NCBI GenBank assembly: GCA_024180945.1
Contig: JAKSGN010000037.1
Coordinates: 1,679,501-1,743,500, forward strand
DNA length: 64,000 bases
Direction: 5' to 3'
Source of the DNA: Macrophomina tecta
Lineage: Eukaryota > Ascomycota > Dothideomycetes > Botryosphaeriales > Botryosphaeriaceae
Shown here: one piece after another, positions 1-9,639 of the stretch
How positions within the stretch are numbered: the first letter of the stretch is position 1
Layout of the letters: each line of letters opens with the position of its first letter
Notes under the pieces: generated by a model
What the model saw: only the letters and a program-made list of their open reading frames with translations
Told to the model about the DNA's origin: nothing
Databases searched by the model: none
Position numbers and translations under genes: made by a program

Positions 1-1602
1 CGGAGGTTTTGGCGATCCGTCTAATCGAGGTCTCTATCGTCGATAGAGATGATCTGGCTGCCCGTGTCGAGGACCGTATTATCTTCCGCGGAGCTAATCT
101 GCTCGAGCAGGCGCTGACGCCGGGTGTTCTTGCGCGCAAGGTACCAGCGAATGATTAAGCACATGGCCGGTGAAATGAACTAGAAAGCCGTTATACACGC
201 CTAAGGTAGCCGGTACCGCGGCTTGTACTTGTCTTGCTAGAACCAGATTCGTGCGAGTCTTTTTAGCGTTGGGTCTTGGAAAAAATCTTGACAGGAGGAA
301 TGGAAAAGCAATATTGTGCAGTCCAACTTACTCCGGTGATACAATATTTGCAACGGAGGCGGCGACGACGTAGCTCGACAAGACGAAAGGCTTCTTGGTG
401 TAGCTAGTCGTCGTTGTCCTATGTTGGAAGATTTGATTTAGTAGTGTTTTGGATTTAGTTATGTTTTAGACTCGCTGTGCACCTGTTTTAGCGTATGAGC
501 GAGTTATACAACCGTTTGACCCTAGTAGCTAGAATAGGCATAAGAGGAGCCTATACGGCCCTTCTCTATAATCTATGCCGACTTATCTTTATTAGTTGTA
601 CTAAGGCTGTTAATTAGTCATTTTCCAACATTCTAGCCTAGGAAAGGCCGAGAAGGTAGGAAGGCTTGAACGTGGAGATCTGGGTGCCGATAACGAGCGC
701 GATCTTGTTCGACTAGGGTGAGGTAAGCTGCGCGAGTGATAGAGCGGTGAGCTGAAGCAATCTGAATGGATCGCAATGACTAACCTCTATTATACCACCC
801 ACGAAGCAAGGTATGTAAGAGATTGCGCATGTGTATCCGGTGCCGAGCCGTGTACTAGAGAGTACCTAAGTAGAAACAAGGACCGGCCCAGAGCCAATCA
901 ACGGCTTCGCGATGTTGAAGAGGGCACTCTCCGCGGGAGTGAAACCGAAACCGACGACGATAAGCGGAAGCTGCTGCGAGGCATTGTTGGGAAGCTTATT
1001 GAAGAATATGTGGAAGCTAGGGCGCATCGATCAGCGATGTCGACCACGAGAGTCAATGCTGATGACAAAGACTTATATGAACAACCAGCTTTTCGGGTCG
1101 GTGAACTATTTGAACGTCGAGTTCGAGATGCCGGCGCGCTCTTGGCGTATTATGGCAATCGTGTGTACCTTCTCCTCCGTGGATAGCCACTTCGCGTCTA
1201 CAGGAGAGTTCGGAAGGAATATGACAAGTGGGGTAAAGACCGCTAGAGTGATGACGAGGCAAATGATGTGCAGCCACTTCCAAGACGAAATCCCGCCGAC
1301 GAGCACGCCGACGCCGTCATCTTTGATAAGCTTGTAGGCAACCATAGTCAGGAGCACGTTCGCGAAGCTCCCTGATGCCCACCATAGCAGCTGTACCCAC
1401 GGACTTTTCTTGGACGGAAAGAAGGCCTGGTGCACTATAGTAGTGCTGGGCACGATTCGCGATTCCGTCTGAGGTCCCGCAGCGTGAGCTATTGTTCTTA
1501 TCGAAAGCGGATGTCGATTGAACGAACTATACCAAGAAGAAAGCGTAGACCGAGAAGCTGCTTCCCCGTCTTGACGAGCGGATGCATGCCCAGTAACAGG
1601 GC
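1..1602 (-). pseudogene. MFS transporter relic (Dal5/allantoate permease-like)
   Basis: Reading the minus strand from about 1600 down to 1 gives a broken anion:cation symporter. The best stretch (about 1106-1500) carries a membrane-like segment, then FLPNSPVDAKWLSTEEK, the central-loop signature of fungal allantoate/nicotinate permeases. Lower down come FTDPKSWLF, then VVGFGFTPAESALFNI, then YTKKPFVLSSYVVAASVANI, and near position 150 FISPAMCLIIRWYLARKN followed by DLD-stop-TDRQNL, close to the normal C-terminus. These blocks are in the right order for the family but in shifting frames with many stops. Several stops are TAG where the family has Trp (TGG), as RIP produces. The N-terminal helices are missing because an hAT element begins at about 1603 inside the segment LALLLGMHPLVKTGKQ. 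If intact it would import small organic anions at the plasma membrane. Identity is well supported; it is not functional. Confidence 0.8.
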
Positions 1603-1945
1603 CAGACATCCCAGTAATAAATATATATTTATTATTAAGGGCATATTTATTGTTAAGCTTTTCCATAAGGATAATAATATAGACGCTGCCAATAAATATA
1701 TATTGTTAACTATTAATAATATAGGCCCACTATTTTCCAGCGCCAATTCCCCCAGAGTGTTTCAGATTAAATTGCAGTCTTGTACGCATATTACTGCTTA
1801 TCAGGCCTCTAGATAGGAGGTGAACTCCAATGTTTGTAACTCCTAGCAACCGAAACTGCTGCCTCGCCATACCCGTCACGTTGCAAGTACGCAGTTCGTA
1901 ATACATCAGCGACATATCTCTACACACGACAATGGACGTCAACAT

Positions 1946-2160
1946 CAGGCTTTCTAACCATACGCGTATGGTTTAGTTAAACCATATATAAACCATATAT
2001 AAACCATACACCTATACCATACAGCTCGGCCGTATGGTTTAAGTATGATCATACGCCGGAAAATTCTTGTTCCGGACTCGGTTGGTGTTGCGTAAGAGAG
2101 GTTCCTGGATAGCTCTAGAACGCATGAATTATTAATGCCCATATCACCATACATTAAAAT
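1946..2160. repeat. Left TIR and subterminal CCATAC repeats of inner hAT
   Basis: After the 20-bp terminal repeat, the hexamer CCATAC or its complement GTATGG and the variant CCATAT recur at least nine times within about 200 bases, including AAACCATATATAAACCATAT. The same hexamers recur at the right end (4585-4680). Short repeated subterminal motifs of this kind are typical transposase-binding arrays in hAT elements; the binding role is inferred. Confidence 0.75.
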
Positions 2161-2380
2161 AAGGAGGTAATACTCTGAGCGGTTACACTATAGTTTGAAT
2201 TCTGATACACGTCACACCTCATCTAGATTGGGCTAGCAGCAGTTTAGGTAGATATATTCACTTACCGTCGCTCAAGAAGGCGACATCAAAAGGTTCATTC
2301 CTTCGATACCCAATTCAGCCCCAAATTTATGCCATCTAACCAAGCATTTCTGTCTAGAACCACCAATATTTTTTTTAGTA

Positions 2381-4528
2381 ATGTCCTCCTCCTCCTTCTC
2401 GGTCGTGGAGTCGATCGAGAGTTCATCTGAGCAAACCGAGACCCCGAAGACCCTGTCCTCAACCTCCTCGAAAAAAAGGCGTGCTCGCACAACTGATTCT
2501 ACCTGGGAGCATGCTCGTCGGCCGCAAAGCTCCGAGCCCGAACGTGGAGGCCAAAAGAAGGACCTCGTCTTCTACTGTAAATACTGCGTCAGCCCATCTT
2601 ATTCTACTTACGTCTCAACTACCTTCCGCAATCACCTATTGAAGGTCCACTCAATCGAGGTAGAATGCTCAGAGGCACATCCGGTAAAGAGAGCACGGAA
2701 TTCGCTCCTTAAAGACGCCTTTGCTAAGGCCGGCCATGTAAACACCGTCAAGCTTCAAATGCGCGAGGAGCAGGTGCTCCAGGACGCTCTGAATCCAAAG
2801 GCTGCAATTGAGGCTTTGGTTCAGCTGGTCACGGTGCGGAACCTTCCTTACAATTGCAGCCAATGGCCGGAGCTACACGCTTTGCTTCTGGCAGTTAACT
2901 ACACTGCAGGGGACATCATCAGCCTCTCCCACGGCTCAGTCCAGAAGCTTGTTTCCAACTCCTACTTTGTTCACAAAGACATCCTGCGACAGAAGCTCCA
3001 ATCCTCGGTCTCAAAGCTTCACCTTTCCGCCGACGTATGGAGCGCGCCAAACCACAAAGCTTTCCTCGGAACTTGCGTACAATTGGTGGAGGAGGATACA
3101 AAGGAAGTCCGTCAGGCTCTACTCGCTCTGTCCGAGCTTCCTGGCATAGATGGCCCCGGTAGCCACAGTGGGGCTGAGCAATGGAAACTTCTTCAGCCAG
3201 TGCTTGAAGAATATGGCATCTGGCATAAGATAGGATATGTTACAGGCGATAACCATGGCGCCAATGACGTCCTTTGCCGTGCGCTCAGCGGCTACCTGAG
3301 GGAGAAAGGCACCATGTGGCGGGCAGAACATCGCCGTATCCGCTGCCACGGCCACGTTGTCAACCTCATCGTACAAGCCTTCCTCTTCATGCATTCGCAG
3401 GAGGCTGTCGAAGCTGCTTGTAAACAAATCGAGGAGCTCGATGAGGCTTCTTACGACATGGATATGATCGAGGCTTGGAAGAGAAGCAAAGGCCTTGGCT
3501 GGCGCGAAATGGGACCTCTTGGTAAAGTCCATAATATCGCTATCCACATAAGGGCGAACGACTACAGATATAATCTGTTCAAGAGGCGTGCTGGCAGGGT
3601 GCTAGGGCTTGACAATGATACGCGCTGGAACTCGTGGTTTCTTCTTCTTGACGTAACACTTGAGAAGCAGGAGCACGTGAAGTGGTATCAAGACAAGTAC
3701 TACGACAGTCTGATGGGTGACTATCTAACACCGCAGGATTGGCAAACTCTTCATCGTACCCGAAACTTCCTCCAGCCATTCTGGAGGATAACGCTGCTAA
3801 CGGAGGGCTATCGCACGACGCTCGACCATACGTTATTCACCATGGACGTTCTTCACAAGCACTATAATCACGCTTTCGACAAATATAGAGATGACCAACA
3901 GCTGCTGGGCTGTGTGCTTGCTAGCTGGCATGTCTTCGACAAATATTATCAGCTATCGGACGAGAGTCCTGCGTACGCCGCGGCACTTATTCTTCATCCT
4001 TCACGAAGAAAGGCCCATATTCAGAAGAACTGGCCGAAGCCTTGGCATAAGAAGGTCTTCAACAACGTCCAGAGACTGTGGGAGGACGACTACAAAGGGC
4101 TGCCAACCATACGCTCGGTACCTTCCTTAGTGCCACTAGCACAGCCGGATGAGTACGATCTTCTTGCTCAGGAGCTTGATGTTGTAGGCACAATGCCCGA
4201 CATCGACGAATATGAAGCCTATACTGCACAGACACCTATCCAGATCGACTGTTCGCCGCTTAGCTGGTGGCTTCGTGATGAGCAGCGGGAACGTTTTCCA
4301 CGTCTGTCAAAGATGGCCATTGATATCCTCTCGATCCCCGCCATGTCCGCCGACCCCGAACGGGTCTTTTCCGGTGCACGCCGTACGATATCATGGGATC
4401 GAATGCTGCTAGGATCATCTACTATTGAGAAGGGGGAGTGCTTGAAGAGCTGGATCCGCAGCGGTATCACGTCTGGACTACCAGTTGAAATGGTGGAGCA
4501 ATATCTCGAGGAAAGCGCAACAGGCTAG
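2381..4528 (+). CDS. hAT-family transposase (inner element), intact
   Basis: An unbroken 715-residue frame fills the inner element. Residues 41-90 form a BED-type zinc finger (W42; YCKYC with C66 and C69; H85 and H90). The RNase H-like core has SADVWSAP with Asp218, YVTGDNHGAND with Asp290, and RCHGHVVNL (C322/H325). The C-terminal dimerisation block reads AIDILSIPAMSADPERVFS, with Glu660 as the likely third acidic residue. A serine-rich, basic N-terminus (SSKKRRAR) looks like a nuclear-localisation signal. The enzyme would excise and reinsert DNA carrying the CAGGCTTTC ends. All expected catalytic residues are present and no stop or frameshift is seen, so it may be active. Its domain order and length match the outer hAT transposase, although their termini differ. 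Confidence 0.95.
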   Translation: MSSSSFSVVESIESSSEQTETPKTLSSTSSKKRRARTTDSTWEHARRPQSSEPERGGQKKDLVFYCKYCVSPSYSTYVSTTFRNHLLKVHSIEVECSEAHPVKRARNSLLKDAFAKAGHVNTVKLQMREEQVLQDALNPKAAIEALVQLVTVRNLPYNCSQWPELHALLLAVNYTAGDIISLSHGSVQKLVSNSYFVHKDILRQKLQSSVSKLHLSADVWSAPNHKAFLGTCVQLVEEDTKEVRQALLALSELPGIDGPGSHSGAEQWKLLQPVLEEYGIWHKIGYVTGDNHGANDVLCRALSGYLREKGTMWRAEHRRIRCHGHVVNLIVQAFLFMHSQEAVEAACKQIEELDEASYDMDMIEAWKRSKGLGWREMGPLGKVHNIAIHIRANDYRYNLFKRRAGRVLGLDNDTRWNSWFLLLDVTLEKQEHVKWYQDKYYDSLMGDYLTPQDWQTLHRTRNFLQPFWRITLLTEGYRTTLDHTLFTMDVLHKHYNHAFDKYRDDQQLLGCVLASWHVFDKYYQLSDESPAYAAALILHPSRRKAHIQKNWPKPWHKKVFNNVQRLWEDDYKGLPTIRSVPSLVPLAQPDEYDLLAQELDVVGTMPDIDEYEAYTAQTPIQIDCSPLSWWLRDEQRERFPRLSKMAIDILSIPAMSADPERVFSGARRTISWDRMLLGSSTIEKGECLKSWIRSGITSGLPVEMVEQYLEESATG

Positions 4529-6228
4529 ATAGGAGCTACACTGCCAAGCTAAGAGCGCGGTCATGTATGACGTCATTTACTGTATGGGCGATATATGGTT
4601 TACAGTACCATACGGAGACAAACCATACGCCATAAACCATACAAGCCCGTATGGCGTATGGCGTATGGTTAGAAAGCCTGGTCAACATATCCTCACTGCC
4701 CCAATCCAATGCCCCGTCAAGTTCTTCCTCCGTGGTACCCTCTGACAGTGCCTCACAAGTTGCCAGCACACTGTCAGAACCCGAGGCATCGTCAGCTCAG
4801 CATACGGTCAAGAGACGGAAACTGAGAGCCACATCAACATGGGATCACTTTCGAGAAGCTCAAGGCGACGAGCCACGTACTATGAGCGGGAAATTACTTC
4901 ACTACTGCACGCGTTGTCGCAATCCATCCTGGTCAACCCACATATCTGGCAACGCCCGCTATCATCTCGAGAAGGCTCATCACATACTTGTTCGAGAGGA
5001 TTCAAAATCTCAAAACAGGCGCCAACTAGCCATCGAAAATGCCTTCGCAAGAACAACCGGCAAGCGGCTGCAGCAAGTCAGGGAGAATGAGATGAACACT
5101 CTACGGAGTGTAATCAATGTCGATGCCTTTCGAGAGGCACAGATGTTGCTATCCGCACATAAACATTTACCGCTCAACTTCGTAACCTGGCCGGAATACC
5201 AGGCACTTCTGGCCGCGATAAACCCTGCCGTTGAAGAGTTCCTAACTGATTCCGGTAGCACAGTTGCGGCGGACTTGGATAGGGCCTACGATGCGCATCA
5301 ACAATCCGTAAAGGAATGGCTAGAACGTGCCCGGAGCCTCGTACACATTGCTATGGACGTATGGTCTTCTCCTCAGCGGAAGGCCTATATCGCTGTTCAC
5401 GCCCAATGGGTTGACGAGGCCTACAAACCTCGGAAAGCATTGCTAGGGCTACCAAACCTCCGCCGCTCTCACGCCGGCACGGCTATGGCACCTCACTTGA
5501 TGACGATTATCCGACAGTACCACTTAGCGCCCCGAATCGGCTACTTCACTGGGGACAATGACGCAAAGAATGACACCTGTCTCCGCCAACTTGCTGTTGA
5601 GCTGTCGCAAGAGTACGGCCTTACACTTGACCCAGTGTCCTCTCGAACGCGGTGTGCCGGCCACATCATTAACTTGTCCCTTCAAGCCTTTCTCTTTGCA
5701 ACTAGTGAGGACGCTCTGCAGGCCGCAATTGCGCAGGCGCAACACGAGGTAAATGATGTAACAGTTGCGGACGCGTTACACGACCAAATTCAGTCGAACA
5801 CTTGTCACAAGAGTCACGACAGGCGCAAGAAACGCCATGACACTGCCGGCTGGCGGAGCATCGGCCCAATGGGTAAACTCCACAACATTGCGGTGTTCAT
5901 CCGTAATTCCACAGTGCGCAACGATGCATGGGATGACATTGCAGAAAAGGCGCTTGGAATTGACAATATCACCCGTTGGAACTCATGGTTCAAGTTGCTT
6001 GATGCGGCTATCAGCCAAGAGGGTCCATTGTCAATATTCCTCAACCAATACCACAACGAGCTGGAAGACGACATCCTCACACATGATGATTGGCAAGTAC
6101 TCAAAATGACTCACGAGTTCTTGCAGCCGTTTTACCAAGCGACCTTGGAGCAGCAAATGGAGTGGGCATCAATAGATCAGGTGCTAGAGAATATGGATAT
6201 TCTTTTCATGCAGTTTGAGAATGCCAAG

Positions 6229-6281
6229 GTAAGCCATGGACGGCTCGATCGATTACCAGACCTGGACTGATGTTAAAGCAG
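6229..6281 (+). other. Intron in outer hAT transposase
   Basis: GTAAGC donor, CTGAT branch-like motif and AAAGCAG acceptor, 53 nt, phase 0. Removing it joins QFENAK to GKYASNARM, matching the arrangement in the neighbouring hAT (NHAFDKYRDDQQL). Read without splicing, the frame ends at 6270. Confidence 0.8.
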
Positions 6282-7070
6282 GGCAAATACGCCAGCAACG
6301 CGCGTATGGTTCATTCCATTCACATGGGTTGGTGGGTTCTCTCGAAGTATTATGAAGAGAGTGACAGAAACCCAATATATGCCACGGCATTATTGCTCCA
6401 TCCAGAAAAGCGCCGGAGGTACCTTGACCGCCACTGGGCAGAGGAATGGAGGCAGACCGCTATTGCTGGTGCACGGCAGCATTGGGCGAAGTACAAGGAC
6501 CGGCCACTCCCGTCGGAGTCCGCGGCTCGGCTGAACGACGAACGACGGGAAGTAACACCGTACGAGCGTATCAAGCAGTCAATGAGTGTCTTGGATGAAC
6601 CCGGAGATGAGGATGAATTCGAAAAATTCGTCAATTCTCCGCCAAGACCTATGACGACCAAAACACCGCTTGAATGGTGGTGTCGAGAAGAACAGAGGAT
6701 TGAGTATCCACGTTTACACCAATTGGCCATTGACATACTAAGTGTGCCGGCGATGTCCGACGATCCGGAACGGGTATTCTCTTGCGCAAGGCGGACAATT
6801 TCTTGGGACAGGGCACGGCTCTCGCCTGATACTATCGAGAAGCTTCAATGCCTGAGCAACTGGGTGAAGAATGACTTGGTCCGCAAAGTCTACGTGGCAG
6901 TAGATGGTAAGGTCATGGATATTGCTGGCGGCAACGACGACATGCATGGCGCTTCAGTTTTATATTAATAATTATTGATAAGCTTAGCAATCGATAATAA
7001 TATTAGGATCTGCCAATGAATACATAAGAATATGTCAATATTATGTATTTATTTATTATTGGGATGTCTG

Positions 7071-8168
7071 TCTGTAGCCGTCAGCCGTCGGCGCTATTCT
7101 CGACGATAGCCCTGCATTCGCGCTGGATGCTGCTTCGAAGCCAACCTAGCCTGCGACTGAGCTCGTCCACCCGTGCGCTGGAACCATCCGACGGGCAGGA
7201 AGGCCGACGGCACTCGATGGCGGCGGGTGTTGACGCTGGTTGTGATGCAGCGAGGCGAAATCGAGTGCGGAGTAGTCCACATGGTCCGTGCGCCGACTAC
7301 GCTCGATCGGCTCTCGCCTCTTGGCCGCCGCCTCCTCACCTCACCTCGACACTCAACACGCTCGCCCGTCGCGTCTTCAACCGGATCTCCATGTCCATCT
7401 CCACGTCCACGTCCGTCTTCACTACCACCGTCGGCCCTCATTACTCGCTGTTGCCGCCTTGAAGTCTCCAGCTCGGCGCGTTTCGAGGGCCTGCGTCCTC
7501 CGACCGCGACCGCCACGCACAACACAGTTGCGCGCGAGCTTCGCGAGACCGCCGTCCGCGTCCCGTCCTGCACCGCAGCCGTATGCGCCTCGAGCTACCC
7601 GGTACACATCCACAGTTATGACAACGAGCCAGGGCTGCTCGCAAAGCCCGGTCGGGTGGAGGGGTAGGTCGCGGCCTGTCCAAGCGTGCTGGTGGGGTCG
7701 CGGGAGAGACCAAGAGCAGGCCATGCTTCGTGCACCTGGGTGACACTGGGGGTCTGTATGGGGTGCCTTTAGCCGACGGACGAGTTGCCGCGTCTTCCAT
7801 CCGGTGCGATTTGTCCTGTTGGTCTTGCTGGCATATGCATCGCATCAACAGCAGCCGCATTGAGAGACCGAGAGCAGTCGCTTCTCGCGACTGTCGGGAC
7901 CGTTCGCTCGCGTTGGCCGCTGCCAGATCTTCTATCCCCGCAGCCTGCCCCATGCTTGCGCACATCGAGCCAAGGCTGCTCCAGACTTCGACATCTAAAA
8001 GCCTGGGCGAGTAGGATTGACCTCGCGCTTGACCCAGCGCGAGGGGTCAACAACTTCGTGCCGCTCTTTCCATCCGGTGTGCAGGCTGACCCTCTTTCTC
8101 AGCCCGTCCTAACAGGCATCCATGGACTCTGGTTCGACCGTGCCCCACCGCCATGTTGCGAACGAGGC
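7071..8168. other. GC-rich stretch without a supported gene
   Basis: Several overlapping open frames run on both strands, rich in Arg, Pro and Ser, as expected by chance in GC-rich DNA. None has a recognisable motif or a consistent frame. The phrase TTCCATCCGGTG occurs twice (about 7796 and 8067), a hint of old local duplication. The missing N-terminal part of the MFS transporter at 1-1602 was looked for on the minus strand and not found. Confidence 0.4.
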
Positions 8169-8696
8169 CCAGGCAGTCCGACCGAGGACGGCTCCGTTCT
8201 TGATCGCTTCGAGGCCATCGAGAGGAGACTCTCTGCGCTCGAGGAGCAGGCAGCGGAAGACAGATCAGTGACTGCCGATGGGGCTTACTCCACTGAGAAA
8301 CGGCTCGCTGCCGTCGAGGCGGAATGGGCTAACAGACCTGCCGAGATGGACCGGCTCCGCGAGGGCCTGATTGATGCCGTGCTGCCCCGCGTGCTAGAGA
8401 CCTTCCGATCATACGTCGAACAGCGGCTGGACTGCTGCACGCACGACTGGATTGCCGAGAAGGTGGAACAGGAGGGAGAGGACCAGTACTCCGAAGCTCA
8501 AACTGCCCTCGAAAACCAGAGAGACGATCTTGACATGTACATCAGAGAGAAGATGTCAAGCGTGGTCCAAGATGACCTGGCAGACGTTGTAGCAGAGCAG
8601 CTCAGCGACGTCGTCGATGACAGGCTCGAGGATATGATTCGTGGAGTCCTTGAGACTTCGTCCTTTACGATGTGCACGTCTCGTCGAGCCGGCTGA
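8169..8696 (+). CDS. Hypothetical coiled-coil protein, start unresolved
   Basis: This frame encodes about 175 residues that look genuinely coding. It begins with a heptad-like region (DRFEAIERRLSALEEQAA, later KRLAAVEAEWANRPAEMDRL) and continues with an acidic helix-rich part containing SSVVQDDLADVVAEQLSDVV and RLEDMIRGVLET. No enzyme motif is visible. A plausible start ATG at 8122 (MDSGSTVPHRH) lies in another frame, one base out, so either a small unrecognised intron or a frameshift separates them. The Cys/Arg-rich last residues after VLETSS may be read-through. Function unknown; self-association through the coil is the only inference I would make. Confidence 0.4.
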   Translation, partial: PGSPTEDGSVLDRFEAIERRLSALEEQAAEDRSVTADGAYSTEKRLAAVEAEWANRPAEMDRLREGLIDAVLPRVLETFRSYVEQRLDCCTHDWIAEKVEQEGEDQYSEAQTALENQRDDLDMYIREKMSSVVQDDLADVVAEQLSDVVDDRLEDMIRGVLETSSFTMCTSRRAG

Positions 8697-9270
8697 ATCG
8701 CATTCTTCCTAGCCTATTTCACCGAGCGCCCCTGTCGCGACCGCTACTCCCAGCCATGCTGGGCACCCCTGCCCTCTCGACTGTAATATCCCGTACGGCC
8801 TTGGACGTACCTCTGCCATCAGCCAAGACACATCTTGGCGCCACAAGCCCGTACCCATGGGAATTCATGCCTCGGTGCCCAGAGGGAAGGAATGCTGTCG
8901 TCGCGTCCTACGGGACTGCCCTTCGCCGGTCCTGCCGCAGGCGACCGAACCCTGGAAAACCAAGATCTTCTCCGGCTCCCCCAACTCGGTCCGCGGAGAC
9001 TGCAGGGCTGATACGCACCCATCTCTGCATGCTGGCCCGTTTTGTACCGTGCTCCTTTCCCCTCGTGCTGCAAGCTGTTGCTCGTCCTCTGCGACTGTGC
9101 TCGTGTACAAGACTACTCTGCCGGTTGTTCATGTCCCTCCTGCTGTGGCCTCAATATCCCTCCAAGCCGGATCGGGGGATGGCGCCACATCGTCGCCCAT
9201 AAGATAAAAAGAGTAGCCGACTGCTTTAAACTGTAATCGAGCTTGTTTGTGAATGTAATGCTGCCGCCGA
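8697..9270. other. No supported gene
   Basis: Short overlapping frames on both strands, none with a recognisable domain. Base composition is still GC-moderate and becomes AT-richer after 9180. Confidence 0.35.
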
Positions 9271-9564
9271 TTAGTACTGCGGCCCCATCCACCCGCATTT
9301 CTCTGCTGCTTCTGACGTTAGCTTACGTTGTGCCACATCTCCACCTCGAGCCTCAACTGCTAACTGCTCCTCTAGCTCTCTTACTTTGCTCTTGGCCTGG
9401 TCAAGCTGCTTTTGCAGCTCTTCCTTCCCACTCTCCGTCTCTTCGAGCATCTCCATCGCCACTTTGAGTTTGTCCTTCCATTTTGCCGCCTCAACCGCCT
9501 CGGAACTTGCAAATGCGAGTTGGGTTCTCTTGATCTCCTTGCGGAGGCTTTCGATTCCAAGCAC
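9271..9564 (-). pseudogene. Coiled-coil protein fragment
   Basis: The minus strand holds about 97 residues of a strong coiled coil, with heptads such as KWKDKLKVAMEMLEETESGK and LQKQLDQAKSKVRELEEQL. There is no ATG at the upstream end and the frame is lost where RIP-altered P450 sequence begins (after about 9565), so this is probably a 3' gene fragment cut by rearrangement. No family is assigned. Confidence 0.4.
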
Positions 9565-9639
9565 GGATCAACAAAGAACTTAAGGATCTGACTGTTAAGG
9601 CACGAATCGATTCTGCACTAGCTCGAGATAGTACGCTAT

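Larger units (their letters stand above)
1946..4680 (+). mobile_element. Inner hAT transposon, complete with 8-bp TSD
   Basis: The ends are a 20-bp inverted repeat, CAGGCTTTCTAACCATACGC, at 1946-1965 and inverted at 4661-4680. The 8-bp direct repeat GTCAACAT flanks it exactly (1938-1945 and 4681-4688), the normal hAT target duplication. Inside each end is an array of CCATAC/GTATGG and AACCATAT motifs (about 1957-2160 and 4585-4675), likely transposase-binding sites. It carries one complete transposase gene and shows little RIP decay. Its target was codon 5 of another hAT transposase gene. Confidence 0.95.
1932..6968 (+). pseudogene. Outer hAT transposase, interrupted by inner hAT
   Basis: The original start is the ATG at 1932 (good context, CACAATGG). 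The first 14 bases of coding run into the inner hAT at 1946 and coding resumes at 4689. Joining across the 8-bp duplication keeps the frame (second and later codons: DVNISSLPQ). An intron at 6229-6281 (GTAAGC ... CTGAT ... CAG) joins the frames exactly. The uninterrupted product would be about 746 residues, close to its inner relative. Family motifs follow in order: a BED-like finger (CTRC, then H-x4-H, about 4905-4980), AMDVWSS with Asp at 5356, FTGDNDAKND with Asp at 5554, RCAGHIINL, RWNSW, and the C-terminal dimerisation block AIDILSVPAMSDDPERVFS with Glu at 6768. No in-frame stop is present apart from the insertion, so this copy was probably functional until split. A substitute ATG at 4651 in the inner element's end still opens the frame. 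Confidence 0.85.
1603..7070 (+). mobile_element. Outer hAT transposon, split by another hAT
   Basis: The left end CAGACATCCCAGTAATAAAT (1603) is matched in inverted form at 7051-7070 (CAGACATCCCAATAATAAAT on the minus strand, one mismatch). AT-rich subterminal sequences at 1612-1720 and 6958-7064 also resemble each other. Between them lies one hAT transposase gene, interrupted at 1945 by a complete second hAT. Without that insert the element would be about 2.7 kb, normal for hAT. The left flank is the MFS pseudogene, but the right flank (7071 on) is not the rest of that transporter and no 8-bp target duplication is visible, so one side has been rearranged or the true ends lie a few bases away (a CAG/CTG at 1597 and 7074 is possible). 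Confidence 0.65.

Noticed and set aside
1106..1666. Intact 186-residue membrane protein
   Set aside because: It is an open stretch of the broken MFS transporter, with further transporter motifs downstream in other frames, and its first residues come from the hAT end.
6270..6968. Separate 232-residue hAT protein
   Set aside because: It is the second exon of the outer hAT transposase; the intron at 6229-6281 joins it in frame.
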